DNA from: Caballeronia sp. BR00000012568055
GTDB taxonomy: Bacteria; Pseudomonadota; Gammaproteobacteria; Burkholderiales; Burkholderiaceae
NCBI RefSeq assembly: GCF_029439455.1
Contig: NZ_JAQFVG010000242.1
Coordinates: forward strand, 23,776 to 87,775
Direction of reading: 5' to 3'
DNA: 64,000 nucleotides
Part shown: positions 1-9,213 of the stretch, piece after piece
How the letters are laid out: each line of letters opens with the position of its first letter
Numbering within the stretch: position 1 is the first letter of the stretch
Notes under the pieces: generated by a model
What the model was told of the DNA's origin: nothing
Databases searched by the model: none
What the model saw: the letters and a program-made list of their open reading frames with translations, nothing else
Position numbers and translations under genes: made by a program

Positions 1-831
1 ACGGTGTCGGAAACCGTGGGCGTGGGCAGCCGCGCGGGTTTCTACGATCACACCGGCGCGCTGCGCGATATGGTGCAGAACCATTTGCTGCAACTGCTGT
101 GTATCGTCGCGATGGAACCGCCCGTTTCGCTCGATCCGGACGCCGTGCGCGATGAAAAGCTCAAGGTGCTCAAGTCGCTGCGCCCCATGACCGTCGCCGA
201 TGTCGCGCGCGATACGGTGCGCGGCCAGTACACGGCGGGCGCGGTGGGCGGCGAAGGCGTGAAGGGTTATCTGGAAGAAGCGAACGTGCCGGCGGACAGC
301 CGCGCGGAAACCTTCGTGGCGATCCGCGCGCATATCAACAACTGGCGCTGGGCCAATGTGCCGTTCTTCCTGCGCACGGGCAAGCGCATGCAGAATCGCC
401 GCTCGGAAATCGTGATCGACTTTGCCGATCTGCCGTTTTCCATCATTCCGGATGGGCCGCGTCATTACGGCAATCGCCTGACCATCACCTTGCAGCCGGA
501 AGAATCCATCCAGTTGCAGATGATGGCGAAGGAACCCGGCAGCGGCATGCATATGCAGCCGGTCACGCTGAATCTGGACTTGCAGCAGGCCATGCAGCAG
601 CGTCGCGCGGAAGCGTACGAGCGTCTTTTGATCGATGTGATTCGCGGCAGGCTCACGCACTTCATGCGTCGCGACGAGTTGGAAGCGGCGTGGACGTGGG
701 TCGAGCCTATTTTGAACGGCTGGAAGGAACTGGGCGATCGGCCGCGCGGTTACACGGCGGGCACATTCGGGCCGGCGGCTTCGTCGGCGTTGATGGCAAG
801 GGAGAATTTGGCCTGGGCGGAAGAGGCTTAA
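1..831 (+). CDS. zwf: glucose-6-phosphate dehydrogenase, C-terminal part (cut by window edge)
   Basis: The reading frame is open from the first base and ends at TAA 829-831, so only about 276 of the usual ~490 residues are present. The visible part matches the C-terminal G6PD domain: a stretch beginning SETVGVGSRAGFYDHTGALR, then the QNHLLQLL helix, the RTGKRM segment and a C-terminal GYTAGTFGP motif. The enzyme oxidises glucose-6-phosphate to 6-phosphogluconolactone with NADP+ (oxidative pentose phosphate / Entner-Doudoroff entry) in the cytoplasm. The start and N-terminal Rossmann domain lie upstream of the window. Identity is secure from the residues seen. Confidence 0.95.
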   Translation, partial: TVSETVGVGSRAGFYDHTGALRDMVQNHLLQLLCIVAMEPPVSLDPDAVRDEKLKVLKSLRPMTVADVARDTVRGQYTAGAVGGEGVKGYLEEANVPADSRAETFVAIRAHINNWRWANVPFFLRTGKRMQNRRSEIVIDFADLPFSIIPDGPRHYGNRLTITLQPEESIQLQMMAKEPGSGMHMQPVTLNLDLQQAMQQRRAEAYERLLIDVIRGRLTHFMRRDELEAAWTWVEPILNGWKELGDRPRGYTAGTFGPAASSALMARENLAWAEEA

Positions 832-862
832 ATCCCGCTCTCTTTCTATGCGATGCGGTGAA

Positions 863-2146
863 TCACCGCATCGCCCTTCTCCGCGCCATCCAGTGACCGG
901 CGCTCATCACGCTCGCCAGCACCAGAATCCCGCCCAGGATCCCCAGCACGCGCATCAGCGCGGGCATCGGATCGGACGACCAGTGGTGGTCCTGCACGAA
1001 CACCATCAGAAACGCGATGGTGAATTGCCTTCCCACGTAACTCGCGCCCTGCGTGCCCGTCTGCACGTGACAGCCGATCCACACGCCCGCGCACAGCACC
1101 AGCATGCAGGCGAGCGCATCGTCGCCGAGCAAGGGCAGCAGCGCGAGGCTGATCGCGCCCGCTAATAAGCAGCCGACGAATCGCTGGACCATACGCGTGA
1201 CGATCGGCTTGCGCGTCGGCTTGCCGAGTGACGACGCGGGCAGAATCAGCACCGCGATGGCCGTGACCATCGCCTGGGCGAAACCGGGCAGGTCGAACGT
1301 GTAGGCGAACGCGGCGAGGATCATCACCGACCACGCGCTTTGCCAGGCTAAGCGGCGGCGCATCGCCAGCGCGGCGTGTTCGGCGCGCGCCGCGTGCGTG
1401 GCTTCGAGCGCTTGCACGGATTGCGCGGCATCGGATGGGATGATGGTGATTTTCTGCGCGGCGGCGTTGCGGCCATCTACGCGATCCGCCGTCGCCGAGG
1501 CCAGCGCCTGCGACACGGGCACTACGCCTTTCTTTTTCCGATACTGCTGCACGCCCGCGTGAAACAGCGCCGACACGGCCACCGTCGCGAAGGTGCCGAC
1601 GATCACCTCGGCCACGCGCAACAGCGCGAACGACGCCGTCGCCGTCGCGGAGCCGAGCAGATGCGCCTCGAACGTGACCATCAGCGAGGTCACGGCACCC
1701 AGCACCCACGCGTAGCCCGCATCCGACACCAGCGCGCGATACACCGACACGCCTGCGATCAGCCCGAGCAGCGGCACGAACAGCCACGGCACATCGCCGA
1801 TCAGCGGTCCCGCGAGCGCCCCGAGCAACGCGCCCGCCACCGTCCCCAGCACACGATGCACGCCGCGTTGCGCGCACGCGGCGAATTTGCTCTGCATCAC
1901 CGCGAAACCGCTGATGGCGGCCCACCAGATGTTGGTCAGATGGAAAGCGTAGGCGAGCGAGACGGCCAGCGCGACGGAGAGCATCGCTTGCGTGGCGAAG
2001 CGGGCGCGCGTCGCGCTCGGTTTGATGGCGATGAGTTCGCGGCCGATCGCGAGGAACGTGTCGCGCACGATCTGTGTGAGCGTGCCGAAAGCCGCCGCCG
2101 GCGCGCGCGACGGGGTAAGCGTGGAACGGGATTGGTCGGTGTGCAT
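863..2146 (-). CDS. FUSC-family (fusaric acid resistance-like) inner-membrane protein
   Basis: The 427-aa protein has two blocks of hydrophobic helices (roughly residues 45-190 and 270-400) separated by a charged cytoplasmic stretch. This is the layout of FUSC / aromatic-acid-exporter-type proteins. The first block contains the Trp-Trp pair followed by an AAISGFAVMQSKF-like helix, as in that family. The start MHTDQSRS at 2146 is preferred over the open frame extending to 2215, whose first 23 residues are Arg/Ser-rich and look non-coding. The family is linked to efflux of aromatic or weak acids, but no membrane-fusion partner is adjacent, so the substrate is unknown. Confidence 0.75.
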   Translation of the reverse strand: MHTDQSRSTLTPSRAPAAAFGTLTQIVRDTFLAIGRELIAIKPSATRARFATQAMLSVALAVSLAYAFHLTNIWWAAISGFAVMQSKFAACAQRGVHRVLGTVAGALLGALAGPLIGDVPWLFVPLLGLIAGVSVYRALVSDAGYAWVLGAVTSLMVTFEAHLLGSATATASFALLRVAEVIVGTFATVAVSALFHAGVQQYRKKKGVVPVSQALASATADRVDGRNAAAQKITIIPSDAAQSVQALEATHAARAEHAALAMRRRLAWQSAWSVMILAAFAYTFDLPGFAQAMVTAIAVLILPASSLGKPTRKPIVTRMVQRFVGCLLAGAISLALLPLLGDDALACMLVLCAGVWIGCHVQTGTQGASYVGRQFTIAFLMVFVQDHHWSSDPMPALMRVLGILGGILVLASVMSAGHWMARRRAMR

Positions 2147-2224
2147 CGTTCGGGTTCTTGTGCGCGTAGGGTTGAGACTAGACGCGTATGACCCGCAACG
2201 ACAAGCAGAAGCCAAAAAACATCG

Positions 2225-2557
2225 CTAAACCAGTTGCGAAAGTGCAAATGTCGCGACGAGATTGTGAAGCGCGTGAATCGCGGTTACGACCCAGAACGGC
2301 GCGCCGCGTCTGTCCTGTTCGATCACGAAGACCGCGCCGAGCACCAGTCCGCTGGCCGCCCCACGCAGCGCGTATTCGGGGCTGTAGCTCACGTGCACCA
2401 GCCCGAAACATATCGCCGATACACCGATCGCCCAGTTCGCGCGGCATCGCGTAAAGCGCCGCAATCCGCCGATGATCGCCCACTGGAACACCAGCGTTTC
2501 CGTCAACGGCGCGATCGCGGGCAGGCGCGTGAGCGACGCGCGCAATGGAACGCTCAT
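2225..2557 (-). CDS. short CPBP-family intramembrane metalloprotease-like protein
   Basis: This 110-aa protein keeps the three CPBP/Abi signatures in order: a Glu-containing helix (PLTETLVFQW), an FGLVHVSY-type Phe/His motif, and an AIHALHNL His/Asn motif near the C-terminus. Such proteins are Rce1-like membrane proteases; most are 200-300 aa, so this is a minimal core. The canonical double Glu (EExxxR) is present only as a single Glu. Its ATG overlaps the stop of the LysE gene by ATGA (2554-2557), which indicates translational coupling and argues for this short start. The substrate is unknown. Confidence 0.65.
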   Translation of the reverse strand: MSVPLRASLTRLPAIAPLTETLVFQWAIIGGLRRFTRCRANWAIGVSAICFGLVHVSYSPEYALRGAASGLVLGAVFVIEQDRRGAPFWVVTAIHALHNLVATFALSQLV

Positions 2558-3192
2558 ACGCGCGACGTCAGCAGGCGAATGCCCGCCGCCGCGAACACGA
2601 GCGCGAGGCAGGCATCGAGATAACGCTGGATGCGCGTGTAGATGCGCCGGGCCGAGGGCATCGAAAAAAGCGCGGCGTAGCCGCCAAACACGCATACGCC
2701 GATACACAGGCAGCCCGCCACCACCGCCAGCATATGCGCCGTACCCTGCCCTGCCGACGAGCCCAGCGCCGCCACCGACATCCACACGAGAATCGCCTTC
2801 GGATTGGTCAGATGCAGGAGCGCGCCGCGCGCGTAGAGGCGACCGGCGCGCTGGTCACTCGAATTCGACGATACGGCGCGCTTCGGCGGGCGCAACGCCG
2901 CGCGGCCCGATTTGAACGCGAGCCACAACAAATACACGCCGCCGAAAATCTTCACCGCGACGAGAAAGCCGGAATACGCGGTCAACACGGCGGAAAGGCC
3001 GAGCGCGGCGAGCATCGCCCAGAAAAAGGAGCCGGACATCACGCCCGCCGCGAACGCGAAGGCCGCGCGCCGCCCCGATGTGCTCGCGATCGACATGATC
3101 GCCAGATTGCTCGGGCCGGGACTGGCCGTGCCGACGAAATAGGCCGAATAGGCAAGCAGAAGATTCGCGCTGAGGAAGGCAGGTGTGGTCAT
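2554..3192 (-). CDS. LysE/RhtB-family amino-acid exporter
   Basis: The 212-aa protein has about six hydrophobic helices. Its N-terminal motif YFVGTASPGPSNLAIMS is the LysE/RhtB signature, and a GGVYLLWLAFKSGR segment lies near residue 85. Family members export amino acids or their analogues across the inner membrane. The gene is downstream of, and on the same strand as, a LysR regulator (33 bp gap) and upstream of the overlapping CPBP gene. The three probably form one transcript. The amino acid exported cannot be told from the sequence. Confidence 0.85.
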   Translation of the reverse strand: MTTPAFLSANLLLAYSAYFVGTASPGPSNLAIMSIASTSGRRAAFAFAAGVMSGSFFWAMLAALGLSAVLTAYSGFLVAVKIFGGVYLLWLAFKSGRAALRPPKRAVSSNSSDQRAGRLYARGALLHLTNPKAILVWMSVAALGSSAGQGTAHMLAVVAGCLCIGVCVFGGYAALFSMPSARRIYTRIQRYLDACLALVFAAAGIRLLTSRV

Positions 3193-3225
3193 GTTTTGGC
3201 GTCCGATCGAGTGCGTTATCTTCCT

Positions 3226-4155
3226 TCAGAACGAAGACTCGCGTACAGAGACGCTTGGCGCGCGCGACGACAGCACAGTTTGCAGGCCATCGGCGAGGGC
3301 ATCGAAGACGGCGCGGCAACGTGGGCTGGCGCGCAGGTCTTCGTGCATCGTCACCCAGGTTTCGAGCGACAGCGCGCAGGCTTTGGGCAGAATGCGCACG
3401 AGCGAATCGCGTTTGGCGAGCGGCACCTGACATATGCCGATGCCCGCGCCCGCGCGAATCAGCGCGAGATGCGCGAGGTCGCTGTCGGCGCGAATCGAAA
3501 AGAGCGCGCGGGTCCAGCCGGGAAACGACTTGCTCGCCTCGCGCACGAACGCGGTCGGCTGGTCGTAACCGATGATCGAATGCTCCGCGAGCGCGGCCAG
3601 ATTGCGCGGCGTGCCGTGCTTTTGCAGATAATCGCGGCGCGCGTGCAGCCCGAGTTCGATATTGCCGATACGCCGCGCGACCAGTTGCGTCTGCCGTGGC
3701 CGCACCATGCGCACGGCGATATCCGCTTCGCGGCGCAGCAAATCGTGCACACGGTTCGACAACACCAGTTCGATCACCAACCGTGGATACTGCTCGCGCA
3801 AGGCCGCGATAATCGGCGGCAGCCATTCCACGCCCACCACTTCACTCGCCGATACGCGCACCGTGCCCTGCACGCGCTCGCCGTCCGCATGACCGCTCGC
3901 CGCGCGCTCAAGCGATGCCGCCGTGCTCTGAATCGCTTCGGCGTGCGGTTGCAGCGCCAGCGCGACATCTGTGGGCATCAATCCAAGCTGCGAGCGCGTA
4001 AACAGCGATACGTTCAACGCGCTCTCCAGCGTTTCGATATGCCGTCCTGCCGTCGGCTGCGTGATGCCGAGCGCACGCGCCGCGCCCGACAGCGAGCCTT
4101 CCTGAAGCACCGCAAGCAGCGTGCGATAGAGTTCCCAACCAATCGTTTCAGCCAT
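3226..4155 (-). CDS. LysR-family transcriptional regulator
   Basis: The 309-aa protein has an N-terminal LysR winged helix-turn-helix (residues ~5-65, ARALGITQPTAGRHIETLE) followed by a LysR substrate-binding domain. The start at 4155 (MAETIGWELY) is chosen because the extension to 4218 lies in the divergent promoter region. It is divergent from the NAD(P)-binding reductase at 4254 (98 bp gap) and 33 bp upstream of the LysE exporter on the same strand, so it may control either. The inducer is unknown. Confidence 0.85.
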   Translation of the reverse strand: MAETIGWELYRTLLAVLQEGSLSGAARALGITQPTAGRHIETLESALNVSLFTRSQLGLMPTDVALALQPHAEAIQSTAASLERAASGHADGERVQGTVRVSASEVVGVEWLPPIIAALREQYPRLVIELVLSNRVHDLLRREADIAVRMVRPRQTQLVARRIGNIELGLHARRDYLQKHGTPRNLAALAEHSIIGYDQPTAFVREASKSFPGWTRALFSIRADSDLAHLALIRAGAGIGICQVPLAKRDSLVRILPKACALSLETWVTMHEDLRASPRCRAVFDALADGLQTVLSSRAPSVSVRESSF

Positions 4156-4253
4156 ACAAATTTGTATATCGAGTCTACGGAGTTCAACAATTTTATTGTG
4201 CGCCGAATACGCGGACAATGGGTTCCATTCGAGCTGAATAGATGGAGCATCGT

Positions 4254-5210
4254 ATGGCCAAGGTTCTCGTGTTGGGCGCGACGGGCGGTATCGGCGGGGA
4301 AGTGGCGGCGCAGTTACGCGATGCGGGCTGGAACGTGCGCGCGCTGCGGCGTCGTGCGGGTTCCGAGCGTAGCGAAGGCATCGAATGGGTTCATGGTGAT
4401 GCGATGAATCGCGACGACGTCATGCGCGCCGCACAAGGCGCGGACGTGATCGTGCATGCGGTGAATCCGCCCGGCTACAAGCGCTGGTCCGAACTCGTGC
4501 TGCCCATGCTCGATAACACCATCGCGGCGGCGAAGGCACAGGGCGCGACCATCGTGTTGCCGGGCACGGTCTATAACTTCGGGCCGGATGCGTTTCCGCT
4601 GCTCGATGAAAATTCGCCGCAACGTCCGGTCACGAAGAAGGGCGCGATCCGCGTCGAAATGGAAGCGCGATTGAAGCGTGCGAGTGAAGAAGGCGCGCGC
4701 GTGTTGATCGTGCGGGCAGGCGATTTTTTCGGGCCGAATGCGGCGAATAACTGGTTTTCGCAGGGACTCGTGAAGCCCGGTCAGTCGGTGAAGAAGATCA
4801 GCAATCCGAGCACGCGCGGTATCGGACATTCATGGGCTTATCTGCCGGACGTGGCGCGCACGACGGTCGAATTGCTCGCGCGTCGCGAATCGCTCGATGC
4901 GTTTGCGCGCTTTCATATGGCGGGTCATTGGGACGATGACGGCACGCAATTCACTGCCGCCATTCAACGCGTGGTCGCAAAATGCAGCGGTCAGAAGCCA
5001 TCGATCGGCACGTTTCCGTGGTGGCTCATCACGGTTGCATCGCCATTCAACGAGACGTTCCGCGAGATGGGCGAGATGCGTTATCTATGGCGCGAACGCG
5101 TGCAGATGAACAACGCGCGGCTCGTGCAGACGCTCGGGCGCGAGCCACACACGCCGCTCGATCAGGCGATCGAAGCGACGCTCATCGGTTTGAAATGTCT
5201 CGATGCCTAA
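4254..5210 (+). CDS. NAD-dependent epimerase/dehydratase-family (extended SDR) protein
   Basis: The 318-aa product begins with a Rossmann nucleotide-binding motif (VLVLGATGGIGGEVAAQL), and the following segment ends VIVHAVNPPGY, typical of atypical/extended SDR proteins. It is cytoplasmic with no signal peptide. The start ATG at 4254 has GGAG seven bases upstream; an in-frame ATG at 4242 is less well placed. It is divergent from a LysR gene that is a plausible regulator. The substrate is not identifiable. Confidence 0.75.
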   Translation: MAKVLVLGATGGIGGEVAAQLRDAGWNVRALRRRAGSERSEGIEWVHGDAMNRDDVMRAAQGADVIVHAVNPPGYKRWSELVLPMLDNTIAAAKAQGATIVLPGTVYNFGPDAFPLLDENSPQRPVTKKGAIRVEMEARLKRASEEGARVLIVRAGDFFGPNAANNWFSQGLVKPGQSVKKISNPSTRGIGHSWAYLPDVARTTVELLARRESLDAFARFHMAGHWDDDGTQFTAAIQRVVAKCSGQKPSIGTFPWWLITVASPFNETFREMGEMRYLWRERVQMNNARLVQTLGREPHTPLDQAIEATLIGLKCLDA

Positions 5211-5213
5211 GAC

Positions 5214-6814
5214 TTAAGCCGATTCAACGTCCAGCTTCACTTCCCATAACGACTTGCCGTTGAGATCGTGCAGCGAGACCGTCATCGCGCGGCTCACCGG
5301 ATCGATCTTCGCGCGGCCGTAGAACTGCTGCATCGCGGCGGGCGATTGATTCTGCGGATTGTTCGCGGGAATGCTCACATAACGCAGCTCGGGGCCGAAG
5401 GTCGTATCGAGATCGTTCGGGCCGAACGTGCCTGCATTGATAGGACCACCGACGAATTCCCAAAACGGCTTGAAGTCGCTGAATTGCGCGCGTGAAGGAT
5501 CGTAGTGCGTGGCCTGCGCGTAATGCACATCGGCCGTGACCCACACCACGTTCTGAATATTCTCGCGCTTGATAAAGCCGAGAATCTCCTTCATTCAAGC
5601 TCGCGGCCGAGCGGCGCGCCATTGTCCGCATTCGCCCACGCTTCGAACGTGCCCTTCGGCACATCGGGATTTGCGTCGGGTACGACGAGGGAAATCGGCA
5701 TATCGCTGGCAATCACCTTCCACGTCGCGCGCGATTGCTTGAGCGATGCCTTCAGCCATTCCGTCTGCTGCGAGCCGAGAAACGCGGCATCCGCATCCAG
5801 ACGCGACTGCTTGTTCGGCGAATTCGGCCCGCGATACGAACGCTCGTCGAGCATGAAAACATCGAGCAGCGGCCCGAACTGAAACGCGCGATACACCTGC
5901 TCCGGATCGAGTTGATTGATGCGAAACGGGTTGTATTCGAACATCGCTTGTTTCGCACGCGCTTCGAGCAGATTGATCGCGCGCGTCTGATAACGCTTCT
6001 CCGCCGCACCGATCTGCTGGCCCGGATACCAGTTGTTGCGCACTTCGTGATCGTCCCACTGCACGAGGAACAGGACTTCGGCGGTGAAGCGGCGCTTGCT
6101 CGCATCGAGCTGGTTATAGGCGAACGCGGCGCGATAATCGTCGAGCGTCTGCGCGACATGCGACTTGCCTTTGGTGACGATGTTGGTCCACATCGTTCCG
6201 TCGGGCAATTTCACTTGGGATTCGATCACGCTGTCCGCATAAATCTGATCGCCCGAGTGAATAAAGAAATCGGGCGATTCGCGGCGCATCGCTTCATAGA
6301 TGCGATATCCGCCGAAGCGCTCGTTGATGCCCCAGCCTTGACCCGCTTCATCGCCGGAAAAGACGAAGGTGATCGGCTTGCTCGCATCGATCGATGCCGT
6401 GCGCAAACGCCCTTTCACAGGCTCGCTAAACGCTTTTCCATCGACGAGATCCTGAAAGCGCACGCGATAGAACACATCCGCGCCGGGCGACAGCCCCTTC
6501 ACGTCGATACGTCCCGTGAAATCGCTGCCCTCCAGCACAGCCGGCCCGATACGCCGCTGAAACGTTCTGAACGCCTCGTCCGTCGAATACTCGACGATCA
6601 TGCGCGAAGGCCGATCCGCACGGCTCCACACGATGCCGCTGGTCGATGTCACATCGCCGCTCATCACGCCGCCGGGCACTCGCGGGCGCAGCTTATCGGA
6701 CGTGACGACCGCCGGCGCGACGCCTTGCGCCAGCACATCGCCGATGCGTGAACCCGTCAGCGCGACGCCCGCGCCGGTGAGAAGACCTTTGAGCAATGTG
6801 CGGCGATCCAGCAT
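5214..6814 (-). pseudogene. phoD: PhoD-like alkaline phosphatase/phosphodiesterase, split by a frameshift
   Basis: The N-terminal 407 codons (6814-5591) give a Tat signal (DRRTLLKG near residue 4), a PhoD N-terminal domain and most of the metallophosphatase domain (FVFSGDEAG, FIHSGDQIYAD, WDDHEV). This frame stops at GRELE-TGA. The rest of the domain, starting MKEILGFIKRENIQNVVWVTADVHYAQ, continues in another frame from 5594 to 5214. The junction reads GAATGAAGG on the coding strand; one extra A (GAAATGAAGG) would join the halves. A one-base deletion is therefore the simplest explanation, either a real mutation or a sequencing error. The active-site TADVHY segment is in the second part, so the first fragment alone should be inactive. 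The enzyme would be a periplasmic, Ca/Fe-dependent phosphodiesterase. Confidence 0.85.
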
Positions 6815-6827
6815 ATGAGCATCCTTT

Positions 6828-7361
6828 TTATGGAATGGGGACGAACGTGCGCTGCGTCGAACCGACGATGTTAAAGCTCAACGGTGTCGCTTTTGTTTCA
6901 GCTTCCGCTTCGACGGGCGCGGCATCGTTCGATACGATCAGCACGCGGCGATTGCTGTAACGCGTCACCGCATCCGACACGCGTTCTTCCCAGCAGCGCC
7001 AGTGTGCGGTCTTCGAGCGGCCGACCACGATCAGATCGGCATCGAGTTCGCGCGCCGCCCGCGCGATTACGCAGGAGAGCGTCATATTGCCGGGCAGATC
7101 GATGGTGACGCACGAGCCTTCTATTCCCGCTTCGCGTATGGCGTTCATCGCGTGATCGGCGACTTTGCTCGCGTGCGCTTCGATCAGCGCGAAGGTGCGC
7201 CCGCAATCGCTTTCTATCGATGCCGTCGCCCACCACGGCACGCGATCGACCACATGCAGCGCGGTCAGTTTCGCGTTCGTTTCGCGTGCGCGTTCGATGG
7301 CGGTATTCAGCGCGGTGCAGTCATTGCCCGCGCCGATGGCAACCAGAATATGCTTGATCAT
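6828..7361 (-). CDS. universal stress protein (UspA domain)
   Basis: The 177-aa protein starts MIKHILVAIGAGND and contains a single Usp alpha/beta domain to about residue 150, ending with RVLIVS as in the family. The usual ATP-binding G-2x-G-9x-G(S/T) loop is replaced by VGRSKTAHWRCWEERVSDAV, so nucleotide binding is doubtful. A longer frame to 7547 exists. The 7361 start is preferred because an AGAAGAGAT ribosome-binding site precedes it and Usp homology begins exactly there. It is 13 bp upstream of phoD on the same strand. Confidence 0.8.
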   Translation of the reverse strand: MIKHILVAIGAGNDCTALNTAIERARETNAKLTALHVVDRVPWWATASIESDCGRTFALIEAHASKVADHAMNAIREAGIEGSCVTIDLPGNMTLSCVIARAARELDADLIVVGRSKTAHWRCWEERVSDAVTRYSNRRVLIVSNDAAPVEAEAETKATPLSFNIVGSTQRTFVPIP

Positions 7362-7479
7362 GATCTCTTCTCCGATGCATGGTTCGACCGAACAGTATCG
7401 GCCGATACGTTGGCTGGCATGCAACACATGAAGCGATGAATGGCCGCGTCGTCCTTGCTGCGCCGATGTCGCCATTGAG

Positions 7480-7595
7480 TTGCCATCGTTTGCCATGATT
7501 GGCACGTCATGTGCATAGAGTGATGCGTCGAGCCGGCTGCCTGCCACTGTCCGGTGCGATCGGACCGACTGCCTCGCGCATCGGTCCGTTTTTTT
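7480..7595 (+). ncRNA. candidate small RNA ending at an orphan intrinsic terminator
   Basis: A perfect 8-bp stem (CGGACCGA 7561-7568 with TCGGTCCG 7581-7588, 12-nt loop) is followed by seven T (7589-7595). That makes a plus-strand intrinsic terminator. Both neighbouring genes are on the minus strand, so no plus-strand gene feeds it. Upstream, TTGCCA (7490-7495) and CATAGA (7514-7519), 18 bp apart, could be a weak sigma-70 promoter, giving a transcript of roughly 70 nt. No family is recognised and expression is unproven. Confidence 0.3.
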
Positions 7596-7603
7596 ATGCG
7601 CTT

Positions 7604-8110
7604 TTAAAGACCCGTGCGTGGTTCGTACGGGCGCGCCGCATGATGCGGAACGTTTTCCAGTTGCGGACGCAGCGCATCGCTAAAGGTCTTCTTTTGCTGA
7701 TCGTTCAGCGTGTTGTAGAACGTCAGCCATGCTTTCGCCGATCGTTCGGGAAACTGAGCATCTTCCTGTTCGGCTTTCACATGTTGAGCGTGGATGGCCG
7801 AGAGATTCAGGATCGGCTGCGTGAGCAGCGACTGCGTGTTTTGCAGCAGTTCGGCCGCGTGCGTCTGCGCTTCGGCGTGGCTTTCGCGCATGGCGAAGAG
7901 TGCGGCCTGCCATTGCGCGTCCTGATCGGCCGTGAGATTCAGTTGATCGTGAAGCGTGCGCATATCGATCGGCTGAACGTGAACGGCGGTGTCGCTGTCG
8001 ATATTCGGCAATGTGCCTGCGTAGACCGGCGCCGTGCCGAATGCGAACGAAGATGCGGCCACGGCGGCAAGCAGCATATAGGCGGCGCTGCGGATTTTGA
8101 GCTTGGTCAT
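7604..8110 (-). CDS. Spy/CpxP-like periplasmic LTXXQ protein
   Basis: The 168-aa protein has an N-terminal signal peptide (hydrophobic residues ~8-30, ending near VYAG). It then carries the motif LTADQDAQW and, later, a second LNDQQKKTF. These paired LTxxQ motifs define the Spy/CpxP family of helical periplasmic chaperones and envelope-stress sensors. No adjacent two-component system is present to pair with it. Function is inferred from the motif and signal peptide only. Confidence 0.75.
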   Translation of the reverse strand: MTKLKIRSAAYMLLAAVAASSFAFGTAPVYAGTLPNIDSDTAVHVQPIDMRTLHDQLNLTADQDAQWQAALFAMRESHAEAQTHAAELLQNTQSLLTQPILNLSAIHAQHVKAEQEDAQFPERSAKAWLTFYNTLNDQQKKTFSDALRPQLENVPHHAARPYEPRTGL

Positions 8111-8364
8111 TTCGGTTCCCTCTCGATTGGTTGTGCTTCGTTTGACCTTGGAAACGAAGTCTAGAGAGGGGGAATTAGGGAAGAGTTAAGGCGAGGCGGC
8201 TCCCGTATCCCCTCACCTCTGTCGGAATACCTCTCATGCGTTACCTTCATGCATGAATCAGATTCATCCCCGCCATGAACATCGATCGTTTGCAACGGAC
8301 GGGCGACAGCGCGACCATAAGAACACCGCGGCACAACACGCCGGACCCCACACGGAGACAAACC

Positions 8365-9213
8365 ATGAGCGACGTACTCGACAAACCCGCTGAATCGACG
8401 TCTATCGTCCAGGACGGCAAGGTTTCGATTTATCAGCCGACGCAGGAAGGCCTGATTTTCCCGGAGCTGCCGCAATTCAAAAGCAGCGCCGAGCATCGGC
8501 AATATTTGAAGGAGCATCTGGTCGCCGCGTGCCGCGCCTTTGCGCTGCAAGGCTTCGACTATGGTTTCGCGGGCCACCTGACCGTGCGCGATCCGGAAAA
8601 TCCCGGTCTGTACTGGACCAATCCGATGGCCATCCACTTCAATCAGGTGAAGGTTTCCAATCTGATCTGCGCGGATCACAACGGTACGGTTGTGGAAGGC
8701 AATCACGCAATCAACCGTGCGGGTTTTGTGCTGCACGCCGCCGTGCATGAGGAACATCAGGACATCGTCGCGATGTGCCATGCGCACACGGTCTATGGCA
8801 CCGCGTTTGCCTCGCTCGGCAAGCCGCTGCTGCCAATTTCGCAGGATGCCTGCGCGTTCTTTGAAGATCACGTCGTTATCGGCGATGAAGCGGGCAAGGT
8901 TGCAGTCGAAGTGAAAGGCGGGAACAAGGTTTCGGCGGCGTTCAAGGGCGTGAAGGCGGCGATCCACCAAAACCACGGTCTGCTGACCGCGAGCCGCCAC
9001 AGTATCGATTCCGCCGCGTTCTGGTTTATCGCGCTGGAGCGCTGCTGCCAGCAGCAATTGATGATCGAACAGACCGGCATCACGCCGAAATTCGTCACCG
9101 AAGACCGCGCGCGATACAGCCGGGAGCACGTGGGCAGCGACTACATCGGCTGGCTGCACTTCCAGACCATCTGGAACGATCTGGTCGCCACGCAGCCGGA
9201 CATGTTCGACTAA
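8365..9213 (+). CDS. class II aldolase/adducin-family protein
   Basis: The 282-aa protein has a class II aldolase fold. Metal-ligand histidines are visible in MCHAHTVYG and in the later IHQNHGLLTASRH segment. Members cleave or decarboxylate sugar phosphates or hydroxy acids using Zn2+/Mn2+. The start at 8365 has CGGAGA upstream; the in-frame extension to 8275 is unlikely. The gene faces an IclR regulator (stop codons overlap) and lies near an MHS transporter, suggesting a catabolic locus for a small carboxylate or sugar. The exact substrate is unknown. Confidence 0.8.
   Translation: MSDVLDKPAESTSIVQDGKVSIYQPTQEGLIFPELPQFKSSAEHRQYLKEHLVAACRAFALQGFDYGFAGHLTVRDPENPGLYWTNPMAIHFNQVKVSNLICADHNGTVVEGNHAINRAGFVLHAAVHEEHQDIVAMCHAHTVYGTAFASLGKPLLPISQDACAFFEDHVVIGDEAGKVAVEVKGGNKVSAAFKGVKAAIHQNHGLLTASRHSIDSAAFWFIALERCCQQQLMIEQTGITPKFVTEDRARYSREHVGSDYIGWLHFQTIWNDLVATQPDMFD

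Noticed and set aside
2545..4407. A 620-codon open frame on the plus strand
   Set aside because: It is antisense to the LysE and LysR genes, is extremely rich in Arg/His/Ala with no domain, and is explained by GC-rich third-position bias of the real minus-strand genes.
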